The translations under genes and the position numbers were made by a program. Under the pieces are notes generated by a model. The model did no database searches, was not told where the DNA came from, and worked only from the letters and a program-made list of their open reading frames with translations. Shown here one piece after another: positions 1 through 10,374 of a stretch of 64,000 bases of DNA. This DNA comes from Mortierella alpina. Its lineage: Eukaryota > Mortierellomycota > Mortierellomycetes > Mortierellales > Mortierellaceae. The stretch spans positions 62,001-126,000 of the forward strand of contig JANATF010000007.1 of assembly GCA_029449245.1 (NCBI GenBank). Reading direction: 5' to 3'. Numbering within the stretch: position 1 is the first letter of the stretch; the number at the start of each line of letters is the position of its first letter.

Positions 1-406
1 GTCCAGTTCGTCAAGAAATGATTCCATGTTTAATAGCGCCACTATGACTTGACAATAGAGCAACGTACATCTACTATTCTTCATCCATCTGCGCGTGAAG
101 TTCGCCGTGGCCAGCAGCACCCTCCACTCCGACCCTTTTTAAAACAGCCTTCTTCTAGGGCGAAGCCGAACTTTCATTCCCTTGCAATTGTAGCTGTGCA
201 GCGGGGCTTCTACGTCTACTCGGTGGCTCGCCCGGCTGCCCGGCTAAGCCTAGGGACGGATCCAGGCACCGAGAAAACCAGAAAAAAACACCTTCAATGA
301 AAAAAAAAACCCCCCTCGTAATTGACCACAATTACCCTCTCTAATTGACCGCTTTGTTCGCGAGTTGTTAGGTGTTACAATTTTCATGCTTTCATACCTT
401 CATTTA
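1..406. other. Left edge, no gene recognised
   Basis: No supported gene. An 83-codon open frame exists but resembles nothing known and has no splice partners. An A/C homopolymer run lies around 301-316. The stretch is upstream of the tRNA-Gly gene. Confidence 0.5.
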
Positions 407-477
407 GCGTGGTTGGTTTAGTGGTATAATTACCGCCTGCCACGCGGTAGACCCGGGTTCGATTCCCGGACCACGCA
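407..477 (+). tRNA. tRNA-Gly (anticodon GCC)
   Basis: A complete cloverleaf of 71 nt without intron. The acceptor stem GCGTGGT pairs with ACCACGC, followed by discriminator A. The D arm carries the TAGTGG box, the anticodon stem ACCGC/GCGGT encloses the loop CTGCCAC (anticodon GCC), and the T arm is CCGGGTTCGATTCCCGG. It lies about 85 bp outside the Mutator-like element. Confidence 0.96.
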
Positions 478-570
478 ATCTTTTACATACCCATCGATAT
501 ATTTTTTTCGCGCCCTGGATCGTGCGAGTCAATGCGGAAGCTAATCTGACAGCTCATGTCAGAAGTAAAG

Positions 571-725
571 GAACTATAATAAAAACACGCCCCCGTGTAC
601 ACCTACTTTTCACGCCCCCCGTGTATTTATCAAAAACATAGGGCAAAAAATATTTTCACGCTCCCGTGAACCCATACTCTCACGTCCCCCGTGTAACATC
701 GTCAAAATGAAAAACTCACGGCCCC
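571..725. repeat. Left terminal inverted repeat of the MULE
   Basis: About 155 bp that match, with mismatches and small gaps, the reverse complement of 6729-6892. Its first 24 bases align base for base in length with the other end. It holds a series of C-rich palindromic boxes of the form CACG-C/T-rich-CGTG at about 586, 611, 657 and 681. Confidence 0.85.
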
Positions 726-747
726 TCTCTATATAACTCTTCTTTCT

Positions 748-1316
748 TCACCAGTAAAGGTACCAGGATTTTCTTTTCAAGGCGCCCTGAACCACCCACA
801 CGCGTTTTTGTAGCACATTTGAACTACAACGAACGCGATTAGGCTGATCTTTGTATGCCGAGTGGATATTGGCAACTCTTGACGCGATGCGACCTATGGT
901 CTTGAGAGTGCCTTTGAGTGACTGATAGGAGCTAGGAGATGCTGTAGTCTCCTTCAACGGGACGGGTAATAAGGATTCCACCATGGGCTTCATCCATCGC
1001 AGTGCCAACTACAACATGAGAACCAATACACCACTATTATGCATGCATACACACATCCGCGTACCTGGTTCAAGTTGAACCCCGTCTGCACCGCGTCCCT
1101 TCCTGAGGTAAGATTTTCTACCTTGCTCTGATAGCTTAGCGACCTAAGTGCTAGGAGCCATACGAGGTTGGGATCTATGAGGCTAGGGTGAGAATAGGCT
1201 GATGACACTTCAAATGGCTGCTGAGCAGTTTCTACTGCTGAATCAATGCATCCATACTCCTGCTCCACATATTGACAATAACTCCTGTGCACCATGCACA
1301 GGTACCACGACACCAT
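748..1316 (-). CDS. Hypothetical accessory ORF of the MULE
   Basis: Not recognised. Two open stretches join in frame by a plausible intron. Exon 1 is 1316-1065, ending CAG before GTACGC. Exon 2 is 1008-748, starting after a GTTGTAG acceptor. Together they encode about 170 residues. The region lies just inside the left inverted repeat, downstream of and co-oriented with the transposase, about 100 bp past its stop. It could be a second element gene (as MURB in maize Mutator is a second gene) or untranslated 3' sequence. No domain, signal peptide or membrane segment is evident. Confidence 0.35.
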
Positions 1317-1414
1317 TCTTTTTTCCTTTCATTTGCTACGTTGTATAACAAGACAGTAATATTTTTCGCCTTTCTCTACCTCATCATTCGTCACCCACCC
1401 TCGCCCTCACATCC

Positions 1415-3882
1415 TCATTGAGCACCCTTGTCCTTTTTCTTGCTTGTGAACTTCTCGTAGGCGGCTTTCTTGCGAGATGATCGTGGGCGACCGACTTTTT
1501 TTCCCACCAAAGGATCCTTAATCTCATCGGCGTCCTCGAGAGGGCCTTCAGACGAAGCTAGCCTCTTTTGTCGCCTATGTAACACTCCCTCGATTGAATC
1601 CATAATATCAAGACGCGTGGCGGAGTCCTGGTCATCTTGAGCCAAGGAGATGGCCGACTTGGCCACCCCCATCAACTCACCATACTGTCTCTTCTTTCGC
1701 GCCTCGATTTTACCAGGCTTAGGGATAGCCGACTCCTCCGAGATCATTTTGCGCACATCCTCCAAGTAGGACACGCTCGGCCGCTGTTCAGGCTGCAAGT
1801 CGACGTTATGGCAGTTGGCAACAAGGAAGGCTTGCTTGCCCATAAATTTGTCGATATTGTCCACGGCCAGCGCCTCATCCTTGAACCACCGAGTACGGAC
1901 GAGCTTCAGATGGAACTTGCAACTCTCGTACTCCTGCATCAGGTAAAAAAAGTGTTTGCACACCAGTCCTGAATTCTGAAGCAGAAGGCAGCTACAAAAG
2001 TATGAGTGATCAGCAAGCAGGATCACATACTCAATCTTCCGACGATTCACTCGGTCCACGACGCAATACACTGCATGAACCTCCGCTGGATCTAGCCTTC
2101 CTAGCAGCCTCTCAAGCGAGGACCTCCTAAGGTCGGTGGCATCCTCAACCTATTAAAAAAGAAAAGTTATCTGTGAGACGTTTCCAACGCGAACATGTCA
2201 TTGCATATTTAAATATACTAATAGCCTCACCTCCTTGCTGGTGTCACTGCCCTGTTTCGCTTCACCAAGATTGGATATTGAGTGCGTGAGCATGAAAGCC
2301 CAATCCATCTCTTTGATCATCCTCTCCCTCGCATGGCTGCTCAGGACCTCTTTGAATAGATCAAGAACATCTTTGAACATTGTTCTTGTAGCGCCCATAC
2401 TCCTCCACGACGCCATCTCCGCTCTCATCTTCTTCCCCTCTGCGTCCTTGGTGAACTTGGTGCGAAAATACTCCCTCACTGAAACATCCACTGTTGCGGC
2501 TACGACGCTCTTCAGGGTGGCACTGTTGTCCACAGGCATCATCTTCACAAGATGATGGGTTTTCTCAACGCGTTGGGTTGATTGGATCCCTGCAGTAAAC
2601 TGCGTTCTAACCCAAGGCCATCCCCATTGGTGTCGGTCATCATACAGGCGTCGGAGATATCGGTCAATTACCCCACCGTCATCGCCAAATTGCTCGCACA
2701 ACGCGCTCCACCTTGAATCAAATTCGGATGGCGTCAAAGAACGAGAGGTCTCAATGAATGAACTCTCGAAGCCCTTCCAAGTGTCCTTCAACGGAGAGTG
2801 TATGCGCAAATGTCGATTCTTGGATGCATGCCATATACAGTTAAGTATGCGGGTCTGCGGGATAATGCTTGCGCAGGCAGCATCCATGGCTGGATCTTTG
2901 TCAATCATTACGGCTTCCGGGGCGATGTTTCCAGTTGCCAGAAGAAGCCGGCCCAGGACCCATTCATAGTCCCGGGTTGTTTCGCCTGCTGTCAAGGCGC
3001 AGGCAACGATTCTGGTCTTGAATTCCAAGTCGACTACTACGAAGCAATGTAGTGACATGTTGAATCGGTTTGTGGACGCCGTTGTGTCGTGGATCACCAT
3101 GTCGCGGTACCGATTGTAAAGCACTCTTTGCTCAACACTCATCCAGAAAAGGCCCCTGAGTCGGTCCTGCTGATCGACGGCGTGCCTGAAGAACAGGCGA
3201 TGTGGGCCTTTTCTAGAGGCTGAGAGTTTCGAGAGATATATGGTCAACTGAGTAGCCTCATTCAGTTGGGTTGCTTTCTCATCCTTTCGACAATGAGCCA
3301 GGAAATTGTTGAACTGGTGCATGTCCAGGACAACTCCGGGAAACTCTTGGGACAACCAGGATCGGATATCGCGGGTGATGAAGTTCATCTTGACGGCCTT
3401 CAGAATCAAGTCCTTCATCTCTTGAGTGAGCGGCGAGGTTCTAACAATCTCCTCATCCATTGGATGGTTGTGTTCCGCTACAATGTTGATGATGTGCCAT
3501 GCTGGGGATATGGCGACGGGACTTGATAACTTGATGCGATATTTACAGCCGCACTTCTTAGAACCAGATCGCGCTCGTGGCTGAACTTCTTGCTCCTTTT
3601 TGGGAGGTCGCGGGACTCCCGACAGTTTGCACACTACCTCAACTAATGTTGCAAGAGTAAGTGTTGGTAAAAGATGTACTACAAGAATATTCCATATCTC
3701 TCGCCGCGTCTTCTATCTATATTCTCTCGTTTGGAATGACGTACCATTTCGATTTCTTTTCGTGAGATGGGAGCGGCCAGTACTAACGCCAAAACCGATG
3801 TGACGAGCGTATGCCTTGATAGAACTCATTGCGGCTTCAAGATCCGGAAATTCGTCTTGGATTGCAGGAGTCGGTGGCAGGT
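1415..3882 (-). CDS. FAR1-MULE transposase with SWIM zinc finger
   Basis: DDE transposase of the Mutator-like element; it should bind the element ends and catalyse cut-and-paste. Exons: 3882-3745, 3642-2231 and 2149-1415, each junction GT...AG and in phase. Order of parts: a FAR1/WRKY-GCM1-like zinc domain with Cys pairs and a final HNH (AYARHIGFGV, then GCKYRIK, then EHNHPMDEE); the MULE core with the first Asp in VIHDTTASTNRF, the second in AVMIDKDPAMDAA followed by C..WH, and Glu in STQRVEKTHHLVK; then SWIM (CSCLLLQNSGLVCKH); then a basic tail (GKKVGRPRSSRKK). A stand-alone start could be the ATG at about 3831. The first exon also reads in frame from the upstream Ulp1 gene through an 80-bp intron (3883-3962), giving one protein of about 1,332 residues. 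Transposase identity is sure; the 5' boundary is not. Confidence 0.88.
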
Positions 3883-3945
3883 CTGTGCATTAATAGAGCG
3901 CTGATGTTAATAGCTGCTAATATCCGATGTTCAATTGGTTGTACT

Positions 3946-5853
3946 CTACCGCATTACAGTACCTTCAACTTCGTCCTTGACAACCTTATCGGATTCTTGA
4001 GTGATGTTGATAACCTCGTCCTCATCGTCACTGGGCCAATCGAGGTCGAGATTCTTGAGAGTCACCTTCGAGGAGGTAGCGTGATATATGTCTCTTCTCT
4101 TATCATCGTCGCTGGAACTGTAGTCGTCGCTAGAGCCATCGTCGTCGACTTTAGGATCTCGGGGCGCACGCTGAACTGAGGCGTCACTATCGCTGTCGGA
4201 ACTGAGAACGTGGATCTTGATAGGCGCATCCTCTGCCTTATGGTCGCGGCTGATCTTCTCGACCATTTCCTTTTTCCCGCCTTTGATGATGCGGTCAAAT
4301 TTCCCGTCTTTCTTGCTAATCCGGCGAAGCTTCTCGGCCTTCATGTCCCTGAGTTGCTTGAGATGAGATAGATCAAGCGGCTTCGTCAACCAGTCGTCGT
4401 CGTACTTTACTTCGGGGGGATCGTGCTGGAGCACCGTCCAGCCAGGCGTTTTGGGCCCTGGCTTTATCCGATCACCTCTTTCAACCTCGTCGAGATCCGC
4501 AGCCATGCTATCAAGCCAATTTGCCATATTCTCCTCCGGGGTTATGATGAACGGATCATCTGGTACATGTGCTCTATACGCCTTCACGACATGGTCATCT
4601 TCCATCTATAAGCAGCGTATGCTGTCAGTATCTGTTGTGTATTAAGTGGCATTAAAGAAATGTACGGCAAAGTGCACCATATAGCCGTATATACTTTCGT
4701 GTACGCCGTGAGTAGTCGTAGGTAACGGATGCGGGCGGACGCAGGACAGACCTCTCCCCATGAGAAATACTCATTGGCCGCCTGTTCAATGGCAATGGTT
4801 GCCATTACACCACATGACACGCCATCTTGCTGCTGTGGGACCTTGAACTTTTCGACGTTGGCGAGCGCCCCATCCCACCCCTCAGGGCCCGTTAGAGGCT
4901 TGAGCCAGTTTACAATGTCGCGGAGCTTCTCAAGCGGCACGGGGTACCTATTCACCTCAAGCGAGTCTCCGAAAGCGATCGTTCGCTTCTCAAGGTCGAA
5001 GCAAGCGGCTCCCCAGTGGTTGTGTTCCTCCATGTGAATCACTGCAAAGAGCCGCTTACTGCGGTGGACACGCTCCATGCCATAGTCCCATCGATTGCCG
5101 TATAACAACCCGGTGGGAGGCAAGAAGAGGGACCCATCCTGTCCATAAATTCGTTGGAAAAACAACAGAATTGCAGTAATGACTTCGTCATTGAGGAGCT
5201 CATCAGACCCGAGGGATAGGACAACGTGCATGCTGTTACCGCTGTCCAGCTGAAAGTCGGTACAGTAGATAGACAGCGCGACACCGGGCTTATCGGTCAT
5301 CTCTTGAAGAAACCAATCTGCGAACTTGGCGTCCATTTTGGCGACTATGGCCAAGATCCAAGACCTTAATCTTCGGATGCGCTCGGCAAAGTCTCTCGAG
5401 TTTTTGACCTTTAATTGAATGCGCGCACAAAAACAATGGTGTTAGTTCGTATGTGCATCTTTGTTTTTCACCTTGAGGCGCCGGGAAAAAACTTACCCTC
5501 ATCATCATGCGGACAGCATCAGTGGTGAAAGATCCGTGTTCGGCGAAAACCACCAAGCAGTGATTCTCAGTGCACTGCACATGATTAAGGTCAACAATGA
5601 CTTTTTGGATAACGGCGAATGAAGGGAGTGTTTTGAGCTGGGGCACTGCCTCGGGACCAGCTGCTTGCTGAGGCTTAATCGGCACATCATTCTCATAGAT
5701 TATCCCATCAGGCGATCGATCCTTAAAGCCAGGCATGTTGGGCAACGACTTGATGAGACCTTGGCCAGACTGGCTGTGGAGCCATTCGGATCCGAAATGA
5801 ATGTGCTTTAGAGCTGCCATTTTTTTTGCACCGGATTGGAAGTAACGAGACAA
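3946..5853 (-). CDS. Ulp1-like (C48) cysteine protease carried by the MULE
   Basis: SUMO/ubiquitin-like protease fold. Exons: 5853-5497, 5408-4695 and 4605-3946, with introns of 88 and 89 bp that preserve phase. Motifs of the Ulp1 family in order: LLNDEVI near the substrate groove, catalytic His in HNHWGAACFDL, Asp in AFGDSLEV, and the Gln/Cys pair in QQQDGVSCGVMA. The triad is therefore complete. The last exon is acidic and Ser/Asp-rich (DSDSDASVQ, DDDGSSDDYSSSDDD). Two start codons are possible: 5853, or an ATG 33 bases downstream after an A-run. The stop at 3946 lies 17 nt beyond a potential splice donor (after 3963) that would link it to the FAR1-transposase frame. Ulp1 genes captured by plant Mutator elements (Kaonashi) are a known parallel. 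Confidence 0.85.
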
Positions 5854-6728
5854 GAGACGGAACTGTTTGTTTTGCCAGGAACCGGAATTTAAAAAGGTCG
5901 GTTCCTGGGGCTCTTTATAGCTACTATCATGTGATTATGAAAATAGGTTGTGCAGACTACAATCTGCCCAGACTACAGATCTGTGAAGGAGTTATGAGGG
6001 CAAGCAGGATCATGGTTCAAGAAGTTAGCGTATTGAAGACTACATATCAGGATACTGCAGATACTTCAACGGCTGCCTACGTATATCCTGAGTGCAATGG
6101 ATGCAGTGACTTTATGTCACAGTATCATAGAATGCACTTCGCCACCTCCAGGCGTATCTGCTTCACCCTCCTCAAATCACTTCACCTCCCCACACCTTAC
6201 TATAATACCCTCTCGCCCGTGTATAATAACCATGATCGGTTCCTGCTTCTTCCTCTTGGTTCCTAGTATGCTTGTCTACCCTCTGGCCTCCCTCTTGTTC
6301 CCTCCTTACCTTTCCCCTGTATTCCTCTTGCCCACACCCTCTTGTCCTGTTGCTATTACACAGTTCTGGAAGCTTCATCCAGCCCTGAGCATATAAAGAG
6401 ACTGCAGCTTCCGGGGGATCGTAGTTAATAACAAAAAAAAAATAGATACACGCGTCAAGCCTTGTCTCGACAACCAATAAACGACTCTCCTCCTCACTTC
6501 ACCAATTGTTGCACTGAGGTCGGCGCGGCGAGGATGGTAAGTTATGACGCGGCGATAGGATAGGAGGGACGGTGCTAGTGAGCAAGATGAGAGTGGTGAG
6601 AACGCAATGAGCTCATCCTACGGACGAGTGGTGACAATACATCTTCCTTGCCTCTTTTAATACTAGTTACGCTGTTGTAATGAGAAGTGCCCAGCGATGT
6701 ATAGGAAGTTCGAGATAATAGGTCATGG
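5854..6728. other. 5' region of the MULE, no gene
   Basis: About 0.9 kb between the protease start and the right terminal repeat. Open frames here are short and pyrimidine-rich. A TATAAAG string at about 6393 is on the strand opposite the element genes, so it is not their TATA box. The region probably holds the promoter and leader, but nothing specific can be pointed out. Confidence 0.4.
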
Positions 6729-6892
6729 AGGCCGTGAATTTCACGACCTTTTTCATTTTGGCCTATTTACACGGGGGGCGTGAAAAATGAGATTCACGGG
6801 AGCGTGAGATTATCAGTTTGGACGATTCGGCCCTATTTACACGGGGGGCGTGAAAAATAGGTGTACACGGGGGCGTGTAATTATCATCATCC
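6729..6892. repeat. Right terminal inverted repeat of the MULE
   Basis: Counterpart of 571-725 in inverse orientation, with the same CACG...CGTG boxes (near 6769, 6793, 6840 and 6865). In transcription terms it is the 5' end of the element, about 0.9 kb upstream of the protease start. Confidence 0.85.
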
Positions 6893-6927
6893 GAAGTAAA
6901 GCCTTGTTTTGCTCGAAAAAGATAATA

Positions 6928-7348
6928 GGGAGAACCTATTCGGCAACCTGGGTTGTCAATATTGCATGGCAACCTCCTACAAAACCCACACAAAGTCATT
7001 TTTCTTTTTCTTCTCGCCAACGGCGATTCTCTTAATACAATTAATTCCTCTTTTTTCACGTTGGCCACAACGCCCGACGTCCCTAGCCCCATCACTGCAC
7101 GCTTGTTTCCAAATATCTACTCCTACCATCCCTCCACGCTCAAACAAGTGATTTCTTCATATGAGTAGCGGCCTGAAGGCAACTTAAGGATTGTCAACAG
7201 AGAGACAGCGCGAAGAGACGTGTTCTGATGTATTTTGGCGTCTCCATCATTACTTTTGAAGCAGCAGAGTAAAAAAGTAGTTTACATGGGTTTCGTGCGT
7301 GGGTTGTCATGCAATATTGACAACCCGGGTTGCCGAATAGGTTCTCCC
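6928..7348. mobile_element. 421-bp MITE with 67-bp terminal inverted repeats
   Basis: Begins GGGAGAACCTATTCGGCAAC and ends with its inverse complement. The arms (6928-6994 and 7282-7348) match with about ten mismatches. It is flanked by AAGATAATA (6919-6927) and AAGATATTA (7349-7357), a 9-bp duplication with one mismatch. It has no coding capacity. The duplication length points to a Mutator-type non-autonomous element, but its ends differ from the neighbouring MULE, so that element is not its obvious parent. Confidence 0.85.
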
Positions 7349-7357
7349 AAGATATTA

Positions 7358-8666
7358 TGACATGACATGTCATTTTTAGTTGTTCTGACAGCACCATCGT
7401 TTTATGACTTTCTATATCCTAACATGCATGTCATGCTATCTTTTTGCCAGACACATGTCAGAATAACTGGATATTGTGACATTACCGCTCGGCGAGACGA
7501 GGGTGAATTGCTTCATTTTGGCTTGGGGATAACGGTGGAGATGAGTATTCGATGAGGACCTACTTTCAGAGACGTTGTGCCATTTTTTGTTGAAAGAAAT
7601 GGAAATGAAGATAGCTCCTACTGAAAACGATATTGGGTAGCCCTAGAAGATCTGGTACTACTAGCGAGTACAAGCACCGCCGTTCATATCTGCTAAGTTG
7701 ACCTACACACTAATAGCTGTTACTCTTCACGTATCATGGCCGAGCAGGAAAACAACCGTGTGCTATATACATCCTCTTCTTGCGCTAGATTATGAAGTGC
7801 GACTCGTCTTTTTTCTGAATTTGCACTTGTATACGAGCGAGAGGGATCTAAAGCACACCTACAAGAACGAAGGCTGCCTCGCAGACATGCATGCTGGCTT
7901 GAGAGTTGCAAGTGCCTTCAGAACAGCCATATCTCTTTCATGGGGTACACTGCCTACAGCACTGCTGCACGCCATGCCAACGCGACCATTCCTTTTCAGA
8001 AACAATTCACCAGTTGCGAAAAGACGCAGTGTAACACTCCTCCTTGTAATGGCACGATGATCGGGGTATGATGACTGGGTAACACTAGTATCAAGGAAGC
8101 GGTGGTAGGTATTGGATGCGATAGCACAGGGGAGCCGACGATTTCTATTTCTAAGTGATCAACATGGTCGTGTATTGGTGCTATCGTACGTTGGTTAGAT
8201 GTTGCGCTAGAGTTCCTGTTGCACTTGCCCAGAGCCGCCTCTGCCATCTGTCTCCTACAGCACTTTGTGAAGCAATATATATATTTTAGTGTTCTCCATA
8301 GGGCACCATTCAACGGCACCATGTCTGTATGCTTCTCTAAGACCAATGTCCACTCTTCTGCCTTGCACCATTTTCCTCCCTCTTCTGCCTCTGCCACAAT
8401 TATCCAGTTCCTGCCGCTTCCCTCAACACCACTCTTCAGCCTTAAACCACGTTTCGAGCAGCTAAATAAAAAAAATCACTTCGTCCTGATCATTTCTGTC
8501 TTCTGGAGGCATGCGAGAGCACAAGAATAGGTGTTCGAATGAGCTTGAAGCAAGTCATCCAACTATAGACTTGTAGCGTGTTAGATCAAGTATACTGGAC
8601 TCTCATTAGTGACGAATCTCCTGAGCGCACTAAGTTGATGCTGGGGAGCTGTCCCCATGCACTCAT
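7358..8666. other. Intergenic/repeat-derived stretch, no gene
   Basis: No supported gene. The first 120 bp carry several TGACAT/ATGTCA motifs, including the palindrome ATGACATGTCAT at about 7364, like those at 10.8-11.05 kb, and probably belong to the repeat that hosts the MITE and MULE. The longest open frames (120-133 codons) overlap each other on opposite strands and show no domain. Confidence 0.45.
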
Positions 8667-9066
8667 AGCATCACTCTTTGTGAAGTTGTAACGTGCCCTT
8701 AGGCTGAGTAGTGGGTAATTGAAGATCATGGCAGCAAGGCCGTACTTAAAAATCGTGCACGTTCAAGAATGAACAGCGTTGGTACGGTTCCCTATTCGGG
8801 CGCAAGCACGGTTTGATATCCCGCGAAAAAAAGGGAAAGTCACTTTAATCATTCGGCTCTGCTGCGAACTCAAATACCTGATCCGGCGCCTTACCAGTCT
8901 CCATATATAGAGTTTCGTCCAGGCCCTCTCCAGGACTACTGTTTGTGTGGTTGTAGCGTTAGTGCAGGCTGAGCATTGGGTCAGCGAAGATCAGGGCAGC
9001 AAGACCGTACCAAAAAATCGTACCTGTTCAAGAATGAACGGCAATCGCACGCACATAAAACTGTAG

Positions 9067-9366
9067 CTCAGGCACAGCGGGTCAAGCTATTTTGTCAAGA
9101 TTGTGCGCTATGCAAAAATACATATAATACTACAGAAACACCACAGAGTCCTTGCGGATCGCGTTCAGTGACTGGTACTGCTTGCTACTCGGGGCACCAG
9201 GTGGCCATTTGGTGCCATTTGTAGTACCCAGGAGTTTGTCGGCGCCTGCTCATTCCATCGACTTTTTTAGAGCCTCGGGAGCGTGCTACATCAGGCCAGG
9301 CAGTGTTTTCTTGGTTTACTCATCTTCACCATCTGAGTTGCGGAATCGGCCTTCTCACCAAGAGTA
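9067..9366 (+). repeat. Internal direct repeat, copy 1
   Basis: Begins CTCAGGCACAGCGGGTCA and ends TCACCAAGAGTA. It matches 9574-9927 with substitutions and a roughly 50-bp length difference. It lies inside the fold-back element. Confidence 0.7.
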
Positions 9367-9573
9367 GAGCCCTTTGCGACGGCGAATGTCGCCGATTCTT
9401 GAACTTGGTTATAATTGCAATTCAAGCGGCTCGGACGATCGCGCTCGCTCTGGACAAGCCCACCGTACCGGCAGTTTCGTATTATAAGCATTTCGATACT
9501 ATTCGACGCGCATCTGCAAGATCCGGGTCTGATCGGCCAATAAGAGGCACCTATGGCTCATATGGCATAGGAA

Positions 9574-9927
9574 CTCAGGCACAGCGGGTCAGTGCTAATT
9601 TTAGGTTTGTGCACAATGACATAGTCTATAATGCTGTATAAATACCATGCAGCGCGCCACGGAGTCCTTGCGGATCGCTTTGAGTGCCTGGTACCGCTAC
9701 CCGGACCGCCAGGTAGCCATCGAGTGCCATTGCGGTACCTAGGGTTCTCTGTCATAGCAGATTCGTGGATTATATGACCTTAGATTGCTAATGGTGTTTT
9801 TGTCGCCTGCTCATTCCAGCCACTTTTCCAAAGCCCTGGGAGCGTGCTGCATCATCCCAGGCACTGTTTTCTTGGTTTACTCATTTTCACCATCTGAGTT
9901 GCGGAATCGACCTTTTCACCAAGAGTA
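9574..9927 (+). repeat. Internal direct repeat, copy 2
   Basis: Second copy of the sequence at 9067-9366. Shared blocks include GAGTCCTTGCGGATCGC, GCCTGCTCATTCCA and CATCTGAGTTGCGGAATCG. Confidence 0.7.
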
Positions 9928-10374
9928 AGACTTGCCAATTTCTGCGGGAAACCAAACCGTGCTTGTGCCTGGATAGGGAACCGTACCATCGCCGTTTATT
10001 TCTGAGCAGGTACGATTTTTTGGTACGGCCTTGTTGCCGTGATCTTCAATGACCCACTGCTCAGCCTAACGAACGCTACAGCCACACAAAGAGTAGTTCT
10101 GGAGATGGCTTGGACGAAGCTCTCTATCTGGAGACTGGTAGGGCGCCGGATCAGGTATTGAGCTCGCAGCAGAGACGAATGATTAAAGCGACTCTCCCAG
10201 CAGATGTACAATTTTTTCGCGGGATATCAAACCGTGTTTGTGCCTGAATGGGGAACCGTACTATCGCCGTTCATTCTTGAACAGGTACGATTTTTGGTAC
10301 GGCCTTGCTGCCATGATTTTCCTGACCCATTGCTCAGCCTACACGCATGCTGGAAGTACGAAAAGAGTGATGCT

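Larger units (their letters stand above)
571..6892 (-). mobile_element. Autonomous Mutator-like element (MULE) with Ulp1 protease
   Basis: A 6,322-bp DNA transposon. Both ends are flanked by the same 9 bases, GAAGTAAAG (562-570 and 6893-6901), the target-duplication length typical of Mutator elements. Long degenerate terminal inverted repeats (571-725 and 6729-6892) face each other. All protein-coding content is on the minus strand: a C48/Ulp1-like protease, a FAR1-type DNA-binding region, a MULE transposase and a SWIM zinc finger. Joining the two flanks recreates a 25-base string that exists uninterrupted at 11008-11032, so the element sits in a copy of another repeat. Coding frames are intact, so it may be recently active (inference). 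Confidence 0.9.
8667..10374. mobile_element. Non-coding fold-back-type repeat element
   Basis: A 1.7-kb structure. Its left arm (8667-9047) is the diverged inverse complement of its right arm (9989-10374). Each arm contains two copies of a subunit recognisable by GGTACGATTTTTTGGTACGG-like sequence, a stretch reading 'tgacccattgctcagcct', and AAACCGTG..TTGTGCCTG (in full or in part), separated by the same 125-bp linker. Between the arms a second sequence is present twice in direct orientation (9067-9366 and 9574-9927). No open frame is conserved between copies. It looks like a degenerate fold-back DNA element; the exact ends and a target duplication were not found. Confidence 0.65.

Noticed and set aside
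7698-8397. Frames of 120 and 133 codons on opposite strands
   Set aside because: They overlap each other, have no domains, and lie in repeat-derived sequence.
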